This document shows, one piece after another, positions 8,391-18,450 of a stretch of DNA of 64,000 nt. The stretch covers positions 62,001 through 126,000 of the forward strand of contig JALSTK010000109.1 of assembly GCA_026983775.1 (NCBI GenBank), written 5' to 3'. Origin of the DNA: Calditrichia bacterium (GTDB lineage: Bacteria; Calditrichota; Calditrichia; Calditrichales; Calditrichaceae). The first letter of the stretch is position 1; each line of letters begins with the position of its first letter. Made by a program: the position numbers and the translations under genes. Below the pieces are notes generated by a model. That model was not told the DNA's origin, ran no database searches, and saw nothing but the letters and a program-made list of their open reading frames with translations.

Positions 8391-11300
8391 ATGATTCATC
8401 TTTTTGGGGGAGCACATATTTTAAAGAATTTTTTAAGTCGCTTCATTAAACCACATTCTTTCAAAACGTTCATATTGATAAGTTTTGGCTGCGCGCTCGC
8501 AAACGGTCAAATTCCGAATTACCATAGCTATTCTGAAACCGGCCAGCCGTTTGTAACCTATTTTGGCCCCAAAGTTTACAACGCCTCCGCTTTGAACTGG
8601 ACGATTGTGCAGGATAAACGCGGCGTCATATATTTCGGCAACGGCTCGGGAATATTGGAATATGACGGTACCTCCTGGCGGAAAATTCCGACGCCAAATT
8701 CGGCTAATGTCAGATCACTGGCTGTCGCTGATGACGGAACAATCTATGTTTGCGCCTCAAAAGATTTCGGATATCTAAAGCCTGATACGGCAGGGCAATT
8801 ACAATATCAATCACTCAAGCCGTATCTTGATAAAAAGTACCGCAATCATGGAGAAATATGGGATGTATCCACCTCATCGGAGGGCATTTTCTTCAAGACC
8901 AAAGACAAAATCTTTAAATGGGCCGGAGGCCGTATCACCGTTTTTGATTCGGTAATTGCCTATAGATTGTACAAAATTGACGATAAAATTTACTCCAGGA
9001 ATAATACGATCGGCTTAATGGTAGTGGACGGGGATTCCTTAAAACTTATGCCCGATGGCGGTTTCTTTTCATCTACCGGCGTGTTTAATATGCTTCCTTA
9101 TCGAAGAAAGACGGCCAATGGAAAAGATAAAATTCTTGTGGCTACCAACTATAAAGGACTTTTTTTACACGACGGCAAAAGGTTCTCCCCTTTCAAAACG
9201 GAAGTGGATTCTTTCCTGATCCATAACCAGATTTATAATAGCTGTATTACGGCAGATGGAAACTACGCTTTTGCCACACAGCGCGGCGGGCTTGTTATTA
9301 TTGATCCCAAAGGGCGACTGGTTCAGTTTATTGATGAAGATTCCGGATTACCCACAAATGTGGTTTATGATGTTTATGCGGACCGGCAAGGCGGGCTGTG
9401 GCTGGCGACCTTATATGGCATCGTCTATTGTGAAGCACCCTCCCCTTTCTCCGTATTTCGCAATCGCGGCTCACTGAACAGTATGTCGAATTCGGTTATT
9501 CGTTTTAAGGGAACCGTTTATGCCGCCAATGAACTCGGTGTGCTTTATTTTTCCGAAAAAGAAGCAAAATTCAAATTAGTCGAAGGAAGCAACAAACCGG
9601 CATTTAAACTGTATAGCGCGCAGAATGTCTTGTTTGCCTGTACCAATTGGGGGTTGGCTACCATCAATGGAAAAAAACTGGATAAATTTCTTATCAAGCA
9701 TTCAACGAATACTATTGTGGCTTCCAAAATTTTCCCCGGCAGAATATATGTGGGGCATAGAGACGGATGGACTGTTCTACAAAAACAGAAGAACGGCCGC
9801 TTCGGCGTTGTATACACCAAAGACACGGAAGATGAAATATTTACAATGGTGGAAGAGAATGATGGCAGCCTGTGGTTAGCGGGCTACCTGTCCGGCATTT
9901 TTCATGTTTCAGGAAGGATGGAAGAGCTGTCCGCGGGGTCAGATAAAAATATCAGGCAGGCGTTTTATGAGAAAGAAAACGGATTGCCCGGAAATGTATG
10001 GAATGTGTACCTTGTTCGGGGGAAAATGCTGCTTACAACCGATACGGGTATTTTCAGTTTTGACCAAGCCACGGAAAAATTCTTACCGGACTCAACATTA
10101 GGCGCCGAACTTTCCGACCCGCGTGTTCATATTTCTTTAATCGAAAAAGGCATAAAGGATAATTTATGGATATTAGTTGAAAAGAACGGAACCTATGCTT
10201 TGGGAAAAGCCCTTCTGCAAAAAGACGATACCTATAAATGGGCGCCAATTCCCGAATTTGGCCGACTGGAACTCGGTACAGTAATCACAATCTATTCTGA
10301 TTACGACAAAGCGTCGAAAACTGAGATATTATGGATTCCCACAAATGAAGCGCTAATACGGTATAATCCGGATATTAGTAAAAATTTCAAAGCGCCGTAT
10401 CGGACGCTTATAAGACGCGTGCATGTTCAAAACGACTCACTAATTTATGGGGGAAGTTCAACAACCCAACAAAAATTGAACAAAACTATTCTTCCTTTTA
10501 CTCAAAACGACATCAGTTTTGAATTTTCGGCTATTACTTTTGATAAGCATGAAGCGACTCGTTATCAATATTATCTGGAAGGAAATGATGGAGAATGGTC
10601 AAAATGGACGGCTGAATCCGGAAAAGAATATACGAATCTATCCGGCGGAGATTATACCTTTCGCGTTCGGTCAAAAAATGTGTATGATAGGACCGGTAAA
10701 GAGGATATATTCCACTTTACAGTTTTGCCTCCGTGGTATTTTACATGGTGGGCCTATCTTTTCTACGCCTTACTGATCGCATTCGGATTTTTTACGGTCG
10801 ACAGGTTTCAGCGCAGAAGAGTTATAAATAAGGAGCGTGAACGAGCCAGGTTGAGAGAGGCAGAACTTATCAGAAAACAGGCAGAAGAACTGGATACGGT
10901 TGATAAGTTAGTCCGCGGGATTAATAAGGCGGACGATCTCGAAACGTTGTTTAATTCCCTCCTGGAAAAAACGATCAGTTTTATTCCCCAGGCGGAAAAA
11001 GCGGCTTTATTTCTATTCAACCACAAAGAAAATCAATTTCGTATCGCTTACAGCTCGGGCTATAACATTGATGATCTCGATGATATTACATTTTTACCGC
11101 AGGAATTAAAAAACAGATACACGAAAAATTCCGATGAAATTGAAAAAGGAATTTATATCATCAACAATACCGATAACTTAGCCGGGGATGAAAAGCTATC
11201 CAAATTTAAAAAAGCAAAGTCCATGTTAGTGATGGCCGTTGAATGGGAAAAGAGCTTAGAAGCTTTTGTGGTGTTCGATAATTTTAAAGATAAAAATGCC

Positions 11301-12218
11301 TTCGGCCCATCCTCCGCAAGGATTTTAAATAAATTTCGTGAGCATGCCGTTTCGGCGATATCAAAAGCCCGGTCACTTAAAGTATTGCAAGAAAAAAATG
11401 AAAAAATCATCCGGACGCAGGAGCAGCTCGTGATGCAGGAAAAGCTTGCTTCCTTAGGGCAGCTTACCGCCGGTATTGCCCACGAGATAAAAAACCCGCT
11501 CAACTTTGTTAAAAATTTTGCTGAAATCTCCGTAGAACTCATGCAGGAACTTCGGGAATATCTGGAAAAACAAAAGGACAAAATGAACGCTGCTCACTGG
11601 AAAGATATTGAAGATATAATGAAAACCTTAGAGGACAACAGCAGACGGATAACCGAACACGGCAGCCGGGCCGACAGCATTGTGCGCAGTATGTTGCAGC
11701 ACTCCAGAGGTAAATCGGGCGAGCGCAGAGAAACAGATATTAATTCCATGCTGGAAGAAAATATAAACCTGGTATATCATGGGATGCGGGCGCAGGATAA
11801 TTCTTTCAATCTGGCGATCCATAAAGATTTTGACAGCGCTGTGGGAAAATGGGAGATCGTACCCCAGGATATCAGCCGGGTGTTTTTAAATGTTTTGCAA
11901 AACGCCTTTTATGCCGCAATGCATAACCGGAATGAGGAAAACAAGGAACCAACCGTATGGGTAAAAACAAAAAACCTGGGCAATGAAATTGAAATATCTA
12001 TCCGCGATAACGGGCCGGGGATTCCCCAAGAGATTCGGGATAAAATTTTTCATCCATTTTTTAGTACCAAACCTTCGGGTGAAGGTACGGGATTGGGATT
12101 ATCCATTGTGCATGATATTATTGTTAAAGAACACGGCGGTGAAATCAGTTTTGAAACCAGGGACGGCAAATTTACAGAATTTATTATCAAATTGCCTGAT
12201 AAAAACGGACATAAATAA
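8391..12218 (+). CDS. Propeller-type sensor histidine kinase (beta-propeller, Y_Y_Y, TM, GAF, HisKA, HATPase)
   Basis: 1275 aa sensor. An N-terminal membrane segment or signal (about 20-42) precedes a periplasmic seven- to fourteen-bladed propeller of two-component-regulator type. Recurrent WTIVQDKRGVIYFG and VYDVYADRQGGLWLA blades fill about 50-690. A Y_Y_Y immunoglobulin-like domain (about 700-775) contains YYLEGNDGEWSKWT, and a transmembrane helix WWAYLFYALLIAFGFFTV follows at about 783-802. A GAF-like domain covers about 855-1000. The HisKA box AGIAHEIKNPLNF carries phospho-acceptor H1031. The ATPase shows the N box LNVLQNAFYAAM (about 1163), DNGPGIP and TGLGLSIV. It has no fused receiver or AraC output, unlike Bacteroides relatives. 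The cognate regulator starts 15 bases downstream. The ligand is unknown; carbohydrate or cell-surface cues are typical for this architecture. Confidence 0.93.
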   Translation: MIHLFGGAHILKNFLSRFIKPHSFKTFILISFGCALANGQIPNYHSYSETGQPFVTYFGPKVYNASALNWTIVQDKRGVIYFGNGSGILEYDGTSWRKIPTPNSANVRSLAVADDGTIYVCASKDFGYLKPDTAGQLQYQSLKPYLDKKYRNHGEIWDVSTSSEGIFFKTKDKIFKWAGGRITVFDSVIAYRLYKIDDKIYSRNNTIGLMVVDGDSLKLMPDGGFFSSTGVFNMLPYRRKTANGKDKILVATNYKGLFLHDGKRFSPFKTEVDSFLIHNQIYNSCITADGNYAFATQRGGLVIIDPKGRLVQFIDEDSGLPTNVVYDVYADRQGGLWLATLYGIVYCEAPSPFSVFRNRGSLNSMSNSVIRFKGTVYAANELGVLYFSEKEAKFKLVEGSNKPAFKLYSAQNVLFACTNWGLATINGKKLDKFLIKHSTNTIVASKIFPGRIYVGHRDGWTVLQKQKNGRFGVVYTKDTEDEIFTMVEENDGSLWLAGYLSGIFHVSGRMEELSAGSDKNIRQAFYEKENGLPGNVWNVYLVRGKMLLTTDTGIFSFDQATEKFLPDSTLGAELSDPRVHISLIEKGIKDNLWILVEKNGTYALGKALLQKDDTYKWAPIPEFGRLELGTVITIYSDYDKASKTEILWIPTNEALIRYNPDISKNFKAPYRTLIRRVHVQNDSLIYGGSSTTQQKLNKTILPFTQNDISFEFSAITFDKHEATRYQYYLEGNDGEWSKWTAESGKEYTNLSGGDYTFRVRSKNVYDRTGKEDIFHFTVLPPWYFTWWAYLFYALLIAFGFFTVDRFQRRRVINKERERARLREAELIRKQAEELDTVDKLVRGINKADDLETLFNSLLEKTISFIPQAEKAALFLFNHKENQFRIAYSSGYNIDDLDDITFLPQELKNRYTKNSDEIEKGIYIINNTDNLAGDEKLSKFKKAKSMLVMAVEWEKSLEAFVVFDNFKDKNAFGPSSARILNKFREHAVSAISKARSLKVLQEKNEKIIRTQEQLVMQEKLASLGQLTAGIAHEIKNPLNFVKNFAEISVELMQELREYLEKQKDKMNAAHWKDIEDIMKTLEDNSRRITEHGSRADSIVRSMLQHSRGKSGERRETDINSMLEENINLVYHGMRAQDNSFNLAIHKDFDSAVGKWEIVPQDISRVFLNVLQNAFYAAMHNRNEENKEPTVWVKTKNLGNEIEISIRDNGPGIPQEIRDKIFHPFFSTKPSGEGTGLGLSIVHDIIVKEHGGEISFETRDGKFTEFIIKLPDKNGHK

Positions 12219-12233
12219 AAAAAGGAGAGTCCT

Positions 12234-13397
12234 ATGCCGCATCGCATCCTGATTGTCGATGATGAGCCGGATTTGGAACTGCTTATACGGCAGAGATTCC
12301 GTAAACAAGTTGTCCGCAATGAATATGAGTTTGTCGCCGCTTTTAATGGGTTGGAAGCTCTGGATATCTTACAAAAAGATAACGAAATCGAGCTGGTTTT
12401 AACGGATATAAATATGCCCCAAATGGATGGCCTGACCTTGTTAAAAGAAATGCGCGAATTGAACAGTCCTGTACTTCGGGCTATTGTTATTTCCGCTTAC
12501 GGGGATATGGAAAACATCCGTACGGCCATGAACCGCGGCGCCTTCGATTTTGTAACAAAGCCGATTGATTTTGAGGACCTTGGGATAACTATCCGGAAAA
12601 CACTACTGGAAATATCTAATTTAAAACAGGCGCAGGAAGCGCGTGATAGTTTTTTGGCCGTGCAACGGGAACTGGATATTGCCCGAAGAATTCAACAAGC
12701 GATGCTACCGCAGGACAGTCCGCCGTTTCCCGATCGAAAAGAATTTGATCTTGCCGCAACCATCACTCCGGCCCGCGAGGTGGGCGGGGACTTTTACGAC
12801 TTCTTTATGATTAACGAAAACAGATTGGGGTTTTGTATTGGCGATGTTTCGGGCAAGGGGATACCGGCGGCTATTTTTATGGCGGTCTGTAAAACCGCGC
12901 TCAAATCCATTGCCGTAAAAGGAACGCCGGTGGATGAGTGCTTTCAGACCATAAACAGTACCCTCGTGCAGGAAAGCCCATCCAACGTATTTGTTACCGC
13001 TTTTTATGGAATCCTTAATATTCAAACCGGCGAACTGGAATACAGCAATGCCGGGCATAATCCAACCTATCATATTGATTCTGCCGGAGAGGTTAAACCG
13101 CTTCCCTTTGTGGACGGTATCCCTTTAGGCTATTTGAATGATTTTCAATATGGGAAGCAAAGGATAACTTTGCAAAAAGGAGATACGCTTTTTCTGTATA
13201 CCGACGGCGTGGATGAAGCGATGGATAAAGATGAAAATGCATTTTCGGAAAAACGTTTAAAGGATACTTTGAGGCAGTGCGCCCGGGTGAGTTTATCCGA
13301 TCTAAACCAATCGGTTATCAGCAAACTACACGAGTTTACAGGCGGTATCCCTCAATCCGATGATATCACCATGTTAGCGCTGCGCTATTCACCTTAA
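12234..13397 (+). CDS. Response regulator with SpoIIE/RsbU-type PP2C phosphatase output
   Basis: 387 aa. A CheY-like receiver (1-120) has the acidic pair D9/D10, phospho-acceptor D58 in VLTDINMP, and K108 in VTKPIDF. A short coiled segment (LDIARRIQQAMLPQ) leads to a PP2C-like phosphatase (about 160-387) with GGDFYDFF, GDVSGKGIPAA, YTDGVDEAMD and the terminal SDDITMLALR aspartates. Such proteins dephosphorylate STAS anti-sigma antagonists and so set a partner-switching output. RBS AAAGGAGAG lies eight bases before the ATG, and the gene follows the sensor kinase closely, so the pair is very likely an operon. No STAS or anti-sigma kinase gene is adjacent; the STAS gene at 60096-60440 is a possible but unproven target. 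Confidence 0.93.
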   Translation: MPHRILIVDDEPDLELLIRQRFRKQVVRNEYEFVAAFNGLEALDILQKDNEIELVLTDINMPQMDGLTLLKEMRELNSPVLRAIVISAYGDMENIRTAMNRGAFDFVTKPIDFEDLGITIRKTLLEISNLKQAQEARDSFLAVQRELDIARRIQQAMLPQDSPPFPDRKEFDLAATITPAREVGGDFYDFFMINENRLGFCIGDVSGKGIPAAIFMAVCKTALKSIAVKGTPVDECFQTINSTLVQESPSNVFVTAFYGILNIQTGELEYSNAGHNPTYHIDSAGEVKPLPFVDGIPLGYLNDFQYGKQRITLQKGDTLFLYTDGVDEAMDKDENAFSEKRLKDTLRQCARVSLSDLNQSVISKLHEFTGGIPQSDDITMLALRYSP

Positions 13398-13759
13398 GGT
13401 TTTTCCCTTGCTTATTAAACCTCTGCTAAGCGCCTTGTGATTTCGGTTATACCGGAGTTAGCCGTGGTTTATACCCAAAAGGCTTTTTGTCAGGCAGCGA
13501 AGTGTGGTTCCCTGATTTTGACACTTACCCGACAAGCTTATTTCAGATAACAAAAACCAGAATTTTTTTGGCGACAATATCGAAATAGAGAACATAAAGA
13601 AATAGGATGAGGGTACCATTGAAAGACAAAGAATGGGCACTGTAATTCGGTCGGAAAATCCTGTTTGGCAGGCAACATAAATTTTATTTGATTTTTAGAA
13701 AACAAGGGTTTAAATTTATAAGCTTTAAAATTGAAAAGACAAGAGGAGAAAACGAGTAG
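13398..13759 (+). other. Intergenic region upstream of rpsT, no gene seen
   Basis: These 362 bases hold no credible reading frame. They should contain the rpsT promoter and leader; the ribosome site GAGGAG lies about eleven bases before the rpsT ATG. I could not identify a convincing autoregulatory leader structure by eye. Confidence 0.4.
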
Positions 13760-14014
13760 ATGGCTCATCACAAATCAGCTATAAAAAGAATACGGACCGC
13801 AGAAATGGCCCGCTTACGTAACCGGAGATATACCAGGGAAATGCGTAAATCCGTTAAGACCCTCTTTGCCATGGAAAGCAAGGAACAGGCTGAACCGATT
13901 TTAAACAAGACCCTTTCATTGCTGGATCGCTTGGCGGCAAGAAACATCATCCACAAAAATAAGGCTGCCCATCAGAAATCCAAACTTACCCGTTTTGTAA
14001 ACTCACTCGGTTAA
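13760..14014 (+). CDS. rpsT: 30S ribosomal protein S20
   Basis: 84 aa, the normal length of S20, highly basic and helical. The start MAHHKSAIKRIRTAEMARLR and the end KNKAAHQKSKLTRFVN are the family's rRNA-binding signatures. S20 is a primary binder of 16S rRNA helices 9 and 44 and assists early assembly of the small subunit. It is transcribed alone toward lon, with a strong terminator immediately after the stop codon. In many bacteria it is a solitary gene, as here. Confidence 0.97.
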   Translation: MAHHKSAIKRIRTAEMARLRNRRYTREMRKSVKTLFAMESKEQAEPILNKTLSLLDRLAARNIIHKNKAAHQKSKLTRFVNSLG

Positions 14015-14018
14015 ACTT

Positions 14019-14046
14019 TAATCCGCTTTATGCGGATTTTTTTTTA
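14019..14046 (+). terminator. rpsT terminator overlapping the 3' end of lon
   Basis: AATCCGC-TTTAT-GCGGATT is followed by an unbroken T run on the plus strand. The gene lon ends convergently at 14028, so half the hairpin and the T run lie inside lon. The T run read backwards encodes the lysines of its KKKSA terminus. Confidence 0.9.
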
Positions 14047-16373
14047 TCAAAAAGCAAAGCAAAGGCCTGCTCGTAATTTCTTACGAAATAAAGTTCCAGC
14101 CCTGTGAGCAATTCTTTGTTCAACTCCCGCACGTCACTCTTATTCTCCTCGGGAAGAATCACTTTTTTAATACCGTATCGTTTGGCAGCCAGTAGCTTTT
14201 CGTTCAGTCCGCCAACCGGTAATATTTTACCGCGCAGAGTGATCTCGCCGGTCATAGCTATGTCACCGGACCAGGCTTCCTTACGCAGAGCGGATAGCAT
14301 GGCACTGGTTAAGGTGATACCGGCGGACGGCCCGTCTTTCGGTACGGCCCCTTCCGGAAGATGAATATGAATTTCATATTTATTGACAAAATCCTTAGCT
14401 ATCTGAAAATAACGATAACGGGAGCGAATGTAGGCTAAGGCAATCACCGCCGATTCCTGCATGACCTCGCCCAGCTTTCCGGTCAGAGTCAACTTGTCTT
14501 TCCCGGGCATTAAATTGACTTCCACCCGCAGTAAATCCCCGCCGTAAGGAGTCCAGGCCAGCCCGTTAGCCACACCGATTTCACCCTTCGTCTTAAGCTT
14601 ACTCAGGGGATACTTCGGTTCACCGAGAAATTTCTTGAGATTGCGCTTCGTAACCAAAACGGCCCGATTACGGCTGCGTTTCGCCAGTTCGATCACCGTG
14701 GTCCGGCATATCTTACTGATTTCCCGTTCCAGTCCCCGTACCCCCGCCTCCATGGTGTAATTGACGATAATCTCCTTCAAAGCGGAAGAATCGATTTTCA
14801 ATTCTTTGGCCGAAAGACCGTTCATGCGTAGTTGTTTGGGCAGCAGATGGCGGATGGCGATTTCCTGTTTTTCATAATCGATATATCCGGGAAGATCGAT
14901 GATCTCCATCCGGTCCAGCAGGGGATCCGGAATTTCATTGGGATTATTGGCGGTGACTACAAAGAGTACATTGGAAAGATCGTATTCCACTTCAAGGTAA
15001 TGATCCATAAAGGATTTATTCTGCTCCGGGTCCAGCACTTCCAGCAAAGCAGAGGAGGGATCGCCCCGATAATCGCTGCCCAGTTTATCCACCTCGTCCA
15101 GTAAGAATACCGGATTTATCGTACCTGCCTTTTTAATCCCCTGAAGAATTTTTCCGGGCAGGGCGCCGATATAGGTTCTGCGATGACCCCGGATTTCCGC
15201 TTCATCCGTGATGCCGCCCAGGGAGATGCGTACAAATTTACGTCCCAGAGCCCTGGCAATGGATTTACCCAGGCTGGTTTTACCCACTCCGGGAGGACCG
15301 GCCAGACAAAGAATCGTTCCCTGTAATTTTTTCACCCTGTGTAAGACGGCAATATATTCCAGTATTCTCTTTTTGGGTTTTTCCAGGCCGTAATGGTCTT
15401 CATCCAGTATGGACTTGGCCAGATCGATATCCGTCTGATCTTCGGTTTGCTCCTGCCAGGGCAGGGCCACAATCCATTCCAGATAGGTACGAATCACATT
15501 GTATTCCGGGGACAGGGGCGGAATACGGTTCAGGCGTTTCAACTCTTCCTGGGTTTTAACATATACCTCTTCCGGCAACCCGGCCTGTTCTATTTTTTTC
15601 CTCAGATAGACAATATCGGCTTGTTCTTGCTCATCTTCTCCCAGCTCTTCCCGGATCACCCGCAGTTGCTCCTGCAAAAAGAAATGGCGTTGGGATTTAA
15701 CCATCTGATCCTGTACTTTTGTATTGAGTTCATTTTTAATAGCGAGCACGCTGATTTCTTTTTCAAGAAGACGAATCAGATAGCCGATCCGTTCGTTAAT
15801 CTTCCATTTTTGCAGGATACGCTGTTTAACGGTTACAGGCACATCGAGATAAGTAGCCACATAATCCGTGATTTTTTCCAGATTATCAAATTGATTCAGA
15901 GAAAAAAGTATTTCTTCCGGAATTTCTTCATTCAGTTTAATGTATTCTTTAAAAAGAGTGACCAGTTGCCGGCGCCGCGCCTCCAGAGGATCATCCACGG
16001 TTACATCATCGTATAGAATCTGAATTCTGGCCTTCCAGACCTTGGTTTGATGGCTGTATCTCAAAACTTTGCCGCGGATCACTCCTTCCACCAGGATTTT
16101 AATCAAACCGCTGGGCAGCTTGACCACCTGGATAATACGACCCACAACTCCAAAACGGTACAGGTCCCTGGCGGTAATTTCATCCAGCTCCGCATCTTTT
16201 TGAGCTACAAAGAACAATAAGCTGTCTTTTTCGACTGCCTGATCCACCGCTTCCATGGAGATGGGCCGGCCTACAATAAGAGGCACGACCATATGGGGAA
16301 AAAATACCAGGTCCTTAAGCGGTAATACGTTCAGAATCGATTTTTCCGTTAAATCCAATTGTATGCTGTTCAT
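14028..16373 (-). CDS. lon: ATP-dependent protease Lon (La)
   Basis: 781 aa, the standard size for bacterial LonA. The N-terminal substrate-binding domain opens with VLPLKDLVFFPHMVVPLIVG. The AAA+ module has Walker A GPPGVGKTS (about 357-365) and Walker B VFLLDEVDKLG. The C-terminal peptidase carries the Ser-Lys dyad, Ser in PKDGPSAGITL (about 682) and Lys in RGKILPVGGLNEKLLAAK (about 725). Lon degrades damaged and specific regulatory proteins in the cytoplasm. It follows clpX and clpP on the same strand but an intrinsic terminator at 16388-16415 separates them. Its own promoter must then overlap that short gap, or it is expressed by read-through. The C-terminal lysines are encoded by the antisense of the rpsT terminator T run. 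Confidence 0.97.
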   Translation of the reverse strand: MNSIQLDLTEKSILNVLPLKDLVFFPHMVVPLIVGRPISMEAVDQAVEKDSLLFFVAQKDAELDEITARDLYRFGVVGRIIQVVKLPSGLIKILVEGVIRGKVLRYSHQTKVWKARIQILYDDVTVDDPLEARRRQLVTLFKEYIKLNEEIPEEILFSLNQFDNLEKITDYVATYLDVPVTVKQRILQKWKINERIGYLIRLLEKEISVLAIKNELNTKVQDQMVKSQRHFFLQEQLRVIREELGEDEQEQADIVYLRKKIEQAGLPEEVYVKTQEELKRLNRIPPLSPEYNVIRTYLEWIVALPWQEQTEDQTDIDLAKSILDEDHYGLEKPKKRILEYIAVLHRVKKLQGTILCLAGPPGVGKTSLGKSIARALGRKFVRISLGGITDEAEIRGHRRTYIGALPGKILQGIKKAGTINPVFLLDEVDKLGSDYRGDPSSALLEVLDPEQNKSFMDHYLEVEYDLSNVLFVVTANNPNEIPDPLLDRMEIIDLPGYIDYEKQEIAIRHLLPKQLRMNGLSAKELKIDSSALKEIIVNYTMEAGVRGLEREISKICRTTVIELAKRSRNRAVLVTKRNLKKFLGEPKYPLSKLKTKGEIGVANGLAWTPYGGDLLRVEVNLMPGKDKLTLTGKLGEVMQESAVIALAYIRSRYRYFQIAKDFVNKYEIHIHLPEGAVPKDGPSAGITLTSAMLSALRKEAWSGDIAMTGEITLRGKILPVGGLNEKLLAAKRYGIKKVILPEENKSDVRELNKELLTGLELYFVRNYEQAFALLFDKKKSA

Positions 16374-16387
16374 TTTTTATTCCTGCG

Positions 16388-16415
16388 AAAAAAAATGCGG
16401 AGCCTGGCTCCGCAT
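16388..16415 (-). terminator. Intrinsic terminator after clpX
   Basis: Minus strand: ATGCGGAG-CCAGG-CTCCGCAT then a run of T (16395-16388). It lies in the 67-base gap between the clpX stop and the lon start. Confidence 0.88.
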
Positions 16416-16440
16416 CAATGAGTGGAATCGGCAGTGCCGT

Positions 16441-17688
16441 TCAGGCGGTGCGCCGGCTTTTCTCGAAAGTATAAACCGGTTGGCTTTTACTCAGGACCAC
16501 TTCTTCCGTAATTCGTATGGATTTCAAACCGTTCATGGAAGGCACATCGAACATAATATGGAGCATGGTCTCTTCCATGATGGCGCGTAAAGCCCGGGCC
16601 CCTGTCTTGCGTTTCATGGCGATCCGGATAATGGCATGCAGAGCGGCCTGGTCGAATTTCAGTTCCACCCCTTCCATCTCCAGCAATTTTTGATACTGTT
16701 TCACCAGCGCATTCCGGGGTTGGGTTAAAATACTCAGCAGGGTCGATTCATCTAATTCGTTTAATGATCCGAGAACGGGCAAACGGCCGATCAGTTCCGG
16801 AATCAGACCATACTTCAACAGGTCTTCGGCTTCGACCCTGGAATAGAGTTCACTCTTGGACAGGGCATTCTTGCTCAAAACGTTTTTCTCGAAACCGATG
16901 TTTTTCTCCCCTACCCGACGACGAATAATATCCTCTAAGCCTTCAAAAGCCCCGCCGGCAATGAATAAAATATTTTTGGTATTGATATTAATCAGGTTCT
17001 GTTCCGGATGTTTCCGCCCCCCCTTGGGAGGAATACTGGAAATGGTCCCTTCCAGCATTTTCAAGATGGCCTGCTGCACACCCTCTCCCGATACATCGCG
17101 CGTGATGGACGGATTACTGGTCTTGCGGGCGATTTTATCGATTTCATCGATATACACAATACCCCGCTGAGTCTGCTCCACATTGTAATTAGCAGCCTGG
17201 TACAGACGCACTAAAATATTTTCCACGTCTTCCCCCACATAACCGGCTTCGGTCAGAACCGTGGCATCGGCTATGGTGAAAGGAACATTCAATACACGAG
17301 CCAATGTTTGGGCCAGCAGCGTTTTACCCGTGCCGGTGGGCCCGATGAGCAGAACGTTACTCTTCTCTATCTCAACATCTTTGGCTAATCGGAAATGATT
17401 GATACGCTTATAATGGTTGTAAACCGCAACCGATAGAATTTGTTTGGCTTTATCCTGACCGATTACATATTTATCCAATTCCGCCTTTATTTGCTGAGGT
17501 GGAACCAGCTCTTCCCTGGTATGCAGCGTGGTCTCTTCTTTGTGCCTCTCTATGATTTCCATGGCACTTTGGACACATTCATTACAAATATGAACATCGG
17601 GTCCCGAGATGAGACTCTCCACCTCATCGGCAGAACGCCCGCAAAACGAACAACGGAATATCTGGTTACGTATGGACTTACGACTCAT
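16441..17688 (-). CDS. clpX: ATP-dependent Clp protease ATP-binding subunit ClpX
   Basis: 415 aa. The N-terminal zinc-binding domain has C13, C16, C35 and C38 ([10 protein letters not shown] and HICNECV). Walker A GPTGTGKT is at 116-123, followed by Walker [12 protein letters not shown] and sensor regions. The IGF-type loop that docks on ClpP appears to be in the [10 protein letters not shown] segment. ClpX unfolds tagged proteins and threads them into ClpP. Its start codon overlaps the clpP stop by four bases (ATGA), so the two are translationally coupled with clpP first. The order tig-clpP-clpX-lon on one strand is the classic bacterial arrangement. Confidence 0.97.
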   Translation of the reverse strand: MSRKSIRNQIFRCSFCGRSADEVESLISGPDVHICNECVQSAMEIIERHKEETTLHTREELVPPQQIKAELDKYVIGQDKAKQILSVAVYNHYKRINHFRLAKDVEIEKSNVLLIGPTGTGKTLLAQTLARVLNVPFTIADATVLTEAGYVGEDVENILVRLYQAANYNVEQTQRGIVYIDEIDKIARKTSNPSITRDVSGEGVQQAILKMLEGTISSIPPKGGRKHPEQNLININTKNILFIAGGAFEGLEDIIRRRVGEKNIGFEKNVLSKNALSKSELYSRVEAEDLLKYGLIPELIGRLPVLGSLNELDESTLLSILTQPRNALVKQYQKLLEMEGVELKFDQAALHAIIRIAMKRKTGARALRAIMEETMLHIMFDVPSMNGLKSIRITEEVVLSKSQPVYTFEKSRRTA

Positions 17689-18299
17689 TTATTTTTCCCT
17701 TTTTCAACGGTTTTCTTGCTCCTCGATTCCAACACCTTATCGATCAGACCATATGCAAGCGCTTCCTCTGCAGATAAAAAATAATTCCGGTCGGTGTCTT
17801 TTTCGATCTGTTGTAAATCTTTTCCCGTAGCATTGGCCAGGATTTCATTAAGAATGGTACGAATGCGTAAAATCTCATTGGCCGCAATCTGAATATCCGA
17901 AGCCTGACCTTCGGCTCCGCCCAGCGGTTGATGAATCATGATGCGGGAATGAGGCAAAGCATACCGTTTCCCTTTCGTCCCCGCAGCCAAAAGAACCGCA
18001 CCCATGCTGGCCGCCTGGCCCATGCAGGTGGTAACCACATCCGGTTTGATGTATTGGATCGTATCGTAAATTGCCAGACCCGCTGAAACCAGACCACCGG
18101 GTGAATTTATATACAAATAGATATCTTTTTCCGGTTCTTCCGCCTCCAGAAAAAGTAACTGGGAAATGATCAAACTGGAAATATTATCATCTATGGGAGT
18201 ACCGAGGAAAACAATGCGCTCTTTTAACAAGCGCGAATAGATGTCATAAGCTCTTTCTCCCCTACCCGTTTGTTCAATCACCATGGGAATTAATGTCAT
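17685..18299 (-). CDS. clpP: ATP-dependent Clp protease proteolytic subunit, Asn at the catalytic Asp position
   Basis: 204 aa, without a long propeptide. The nucleophile S98 is in MGQAASMGA and H123 is in IMIHQPLGG. The third triad position, D172 in Staphylococcus aureus numbering, reads [15 protein letters not shown] here. The residue after DTDR is therefore Asn (codon AAT), not Asp. Listeria ClpP1 is a known case with Asn at this place and has reduced activity alone. Otherwise the fold, including the IGF-docking hydrophobic residues, looks normal. It is the first gene of the clpP-clpX unit, about 150 bases after tig. Whether the genome holds a second ClpP with a full triad cannot be seen here. 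Confidence 0.95.
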   Translation of the reverse strand: MTLIPMVIEQTGRGERAYDIYSRLLKERIVFLGTPIDDNISSLIISQLLFLEAEEPEKDIYLYINSPGGLVSAGLAIYDTIQYIKPDVVTTCMGQAASMGAVLLAAGTKGKRYALPHSRIMIHQPLGGAEGQASDIQIAANEILRIRTILNEILANATGKDLQQIEKDTDRNYFLSAEEALAYGLIDKVLESRSKKTVEKGKNK

Positions 18300-18353
18300 A
18301 GGATACCTCTTTAATTTCTAATTTACTTACAGCGCACTTATGGTTTGTGATTT

Positions 18354-18375
18354 AAATCCCATCCCGGTGGGATTT
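18354..18375. repeat. Inverted repeat between tig and clpP
   Basis: AAATCCCA-TCCCGG-TGGGATTT, a perfect 8-base stem with a 6-base loop and no following U tract. It may attenuate or stabilise the tig-clpP transcript; it is not a typical terminator. Confidence 0.5.
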
Positions 18376-18450
18376 TACCGAACTTTGATCCTTGCAACAG
18401 CGCAACAGTTGGTTGGTACAGGCAATATCTTCCATCAACCGGATCGTTGA

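Noticed and set aside
15393-16016. 207-codon plus-strand frame inside lon
   Set aside because: Antisense to a strongly conserved gene, rich in Phe/Ile without family resemblance; a shadow frame.
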